Assembly: GCF_900637665.1 (NCBI RefSeq)
Contig: NZ_LR134386.1
Coordinates: 3,464,501-3,528,500 of the forward strand
Direction: 5' to 3'
DNA length: 64,000 nucleotides
Source: Chryseobacterium nakagawai
GTDB lineage: Bacteria; Bacteroidota; Bacteroidia; Flavobacteriales; Weeksellaceae
In this document: positions 62,814 to 64,000 of the stretch, piece after piece
Layout: every line of letters starts with the position of its first letter
How positions within the stretch are numbered: position 1 is the stretch's first letter
Translations under genes and position numbers: made by a program
Notes under the pieces: generated by a model
Database searches by the model: none
What the model saw: the letters and a program-made list of their open reading frames with translations, nothing else
Told to the model about the DNA's origin: nothing

Positions 62814-63716
62814 TTATAAAAGTTTATTTTTTACTTCGTTACAATTTTGTTCAATCGTAATACAGATTTCATTAATTGTTACAGATGTTTTATTTTCAGA
62901 AAATGGTTCTCCGAATAAATTTGCCAATTTATTGATGGTTAAAAAAGAAGAACTAATGATAACCATAATTGGAATTGCTAATAACTCAAAACGGCTTTCT
63001 TCTCCGCCCAAATCGATATCGCCAATAAATAATGGAATAAGAATGACGTAGAAACTCACAATAATTTTTGTAAAAGCACTGTAAATCATTAAAAAAGGAG
63101 TATTCTTTATTCTTTCTGCTTTACCTTGAATGTCGTAGAAACGATTAATATGCTGCATTAAGTCATTTTTTTCAAAATTAGCTTTTGATGCAAAATCTGT
63201 TTCAAAGCTTTCTGCGAGTGCTAATAAAATTTCATTTGAAATTTTATTGCTGCTATTTACTTTAAAGCGTTTTAATAGTTGTGTTTCTTCTTCATTAAAT
63301 TTTGGCTTAAAGTTGTTATGCATTTCATTTTTAAGCTGGCGAATGTATAAAATACTCAACTCTATTAATTTTTGAGCTTCTATTTTTACATCTGATTCCC
63401 CAGATCCCTTGAAATTCTCTTTATTTCCATAGTAAGCATATATTTTTGTTACAAAACTTCTTGTATTGTTTGTAAGTTCACCAAATATTTTTCTTGCTTC
63501 CCACCATCTGTCGTAGGCAGAATTCATTCTAAAACCCAAGAAAAATGCAACCGCAAGTCCAAATACAGAACCGATTTGTCCTGATATTTTATAAATATGA
63601 TCACCAAAATATTCTTCAAGTCCAAGTACCAATATTGTATAAATTGTAGTGATTACAATAAACGGAGATGAAATTTTCAGCAATTGCAATAAACCTTGCT
63701 TTTCAGTTTTTATCAT
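62814..63716 (-). CDS. Bestrophin-family channel protein
   Basis: The 300-residue membrane protein matches the bestrophin/YneE family. It has two N-terminal helices, the pore-region signature GLAVAFFLGFRMNSAYDRWWEARKIFGELTNNTR (about 52-85), and two later helices (TKIIVSFYVILIPLFIGD; FELLAIPIMVIISSSFLTIN) followed by LANLFGEPF. Bacterial members form pentameric ion channels. Length is normal. It is followed upstream by a VIT/CCC1-type gene on the same strand, 40 bases away. Confidence 0.9.
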   Translation of the reverse strand: MIKTEKQGLLQLLKISSPFIVITTIYTILVLGLEEYFGDHIYKISGQIGSVFGLAVAFFLGFRMNSAYDRWWEARKIFGELTNNTRSFVTKIYAYYGNKENFKGSGESDVKIEAQKLIELSILYIRQLKNEMHNNFKPKFNEEETQLLKRFKVNSSNKISNEILLALAESFETDFASKANFEKNDLMQHINRFYDIQGKAERIKNTPFLMIYSAFTKIIVSFYVILIPLFIGDIDLGGEESRFELLAIPIMVIISSSFLTINKLANLFGEPFSENKTSVTINEICITIEQNCNEVKNKLL

Positions 63717-63756
63717 TCTTTAATCTTGTTAATTAAACTTGACTATTAATTTTTAA

Positions 63757-64000
63757 TTATACTTTAACACCAAAGATATAACCCACTAAAGCTGATAAAA
63801 CCATTGCAATAGTTCCCCAAATGGTAATTCTTAAAATAGCTTTTGGAATATTAGAACCACCTGTTTTTGCTGCCATTGTCCCTAAAATAACAAGGAAAAT
63901 TATGGTAGAACCATAAAGCCAATATTCCATTCCCTTTACAGGAGCAAAAAGTATGATCAAAAGCGGCAAAACACCGCCCACTGTAAAAGCTGCACCCGAT
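63757..64000 (-). CDS. VIT1/CCC1-family metal transporter, partial (C-terminal end)
   Basis: The frame is open to the right edge of the window (80 codons), so only the C-terminus is seen. It contains SGAAFTVGGVLPLLIILFAPV, a loop, then two further helices with GTMAAKTGGSNIPKAILRITIWGTIAMVLSALVGYIFGV. This is the end pattern of VIT/CCC1 iron or manganese transporters. The GTG at 63981 lies in the middle of a family helix and is not the real start. Confidence 0.75.
   Translation of the reverse strand, partial: SGAAFTVGGVLPLLIILFAPVKGMEYWLYGSTIIFLVILGTMAAKTGGSNIPKAILRITIWGTIAMVLSALVGYIFGVKV

Noticed and set aside
1..64000. CRISPR arrays, tRNA and rRNA genes
   Set aside because: No regularly spaced direct repeats, tRNA T-loop signatures or rRNA stretches were seen on reading. 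A covariance-model scan would be decisive.

Overview
The window looks like chromosome of a flavobacterium of the Chryseobacterium/Elizabethkingia group (Weeksellaceae, Bacteroidota). The DNA is AT-rich. Several promoters match the Bacteroidota -7 element TAnnTTTG. Family content fits too: a large outer-membrane beta-barrel protein, a flavastacin-like metalloprotease, a Chryseobacterium-type bacteriocin-like leader peptide, and Bacteroidota-type conjugation genes (TraE to TraQ). The assignment is an inference from gene content, not from a marker gene. No rRNA, tRNA or CRISPR array was found.

Layout. 1-15 kb: ordinary chromosome with regulators (MocR, two AraC), a Bcr/CflA exporter, a lactonase, a secreted adhesin-like protein with a stem-loop leader, an astacin-type protease, a small cysteine-rich bacteriocin-like peptide, a quinone reductase, and a truncated MarR gene. 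15.8-23.1 kb: one minus-strand signalling operon (REC-PAS kinase, 1200-residue hybrid kinase, receiver, CheR, CheB, receiver) divergent from a Crp/Fnr regulator. 24-26.3 kb: a decayed patch with an IS21-like end inserted at a truncated AraC gene, then a DHFR-like reductase. 26.5-37.2 kb: an envelope-lipid module (OmpR-type regulator, kinase, DgkA, LtaS-like transferase, two PAP2 phosphatases, TauE/SafE permease, HD protein, EamA protein, outer-membrane barrel). Six transcription units here share the same tandem 11-bp-spaced motif at a fixed distance from a -7-like box, so they look like one regulon.

37.5-62.4 kb: accessory DNA. It holds a serine recombinase split by an in-frame amber codon, a Fic protein, a single-chain SIR2-APAZ-Argonaute defence protein, a PAS-PAS kinase, SSB/DUF932/RadC genes framed by structured repeats, an orphan adenine methylase, and a minus-strand conjugation operon traE-F-G-I-J-K-L-M-N-O-Q. 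traG is interrupted by a group II intron whose splice sites can be placed to the base. traA-D, traP, a relaxase and a coupling protein are not in the window. The upstream edge of the operon abuts decayed Tn3-family resolvase and transposase sequence. 62.6-64 kb: a REP-like palindrome, a bestrophin-family channel and a partial VIT/CCC1-family gene.

The most notable items are the predicted six-site regulon at 28.8-37.2 kb, the fused short-Argonaute defence protein, the precisely placed intron in traG, the solo IS21-like end with a flanking 9-bp direct repeat, and several small transcripts and peptides that simple gene calling would miss.
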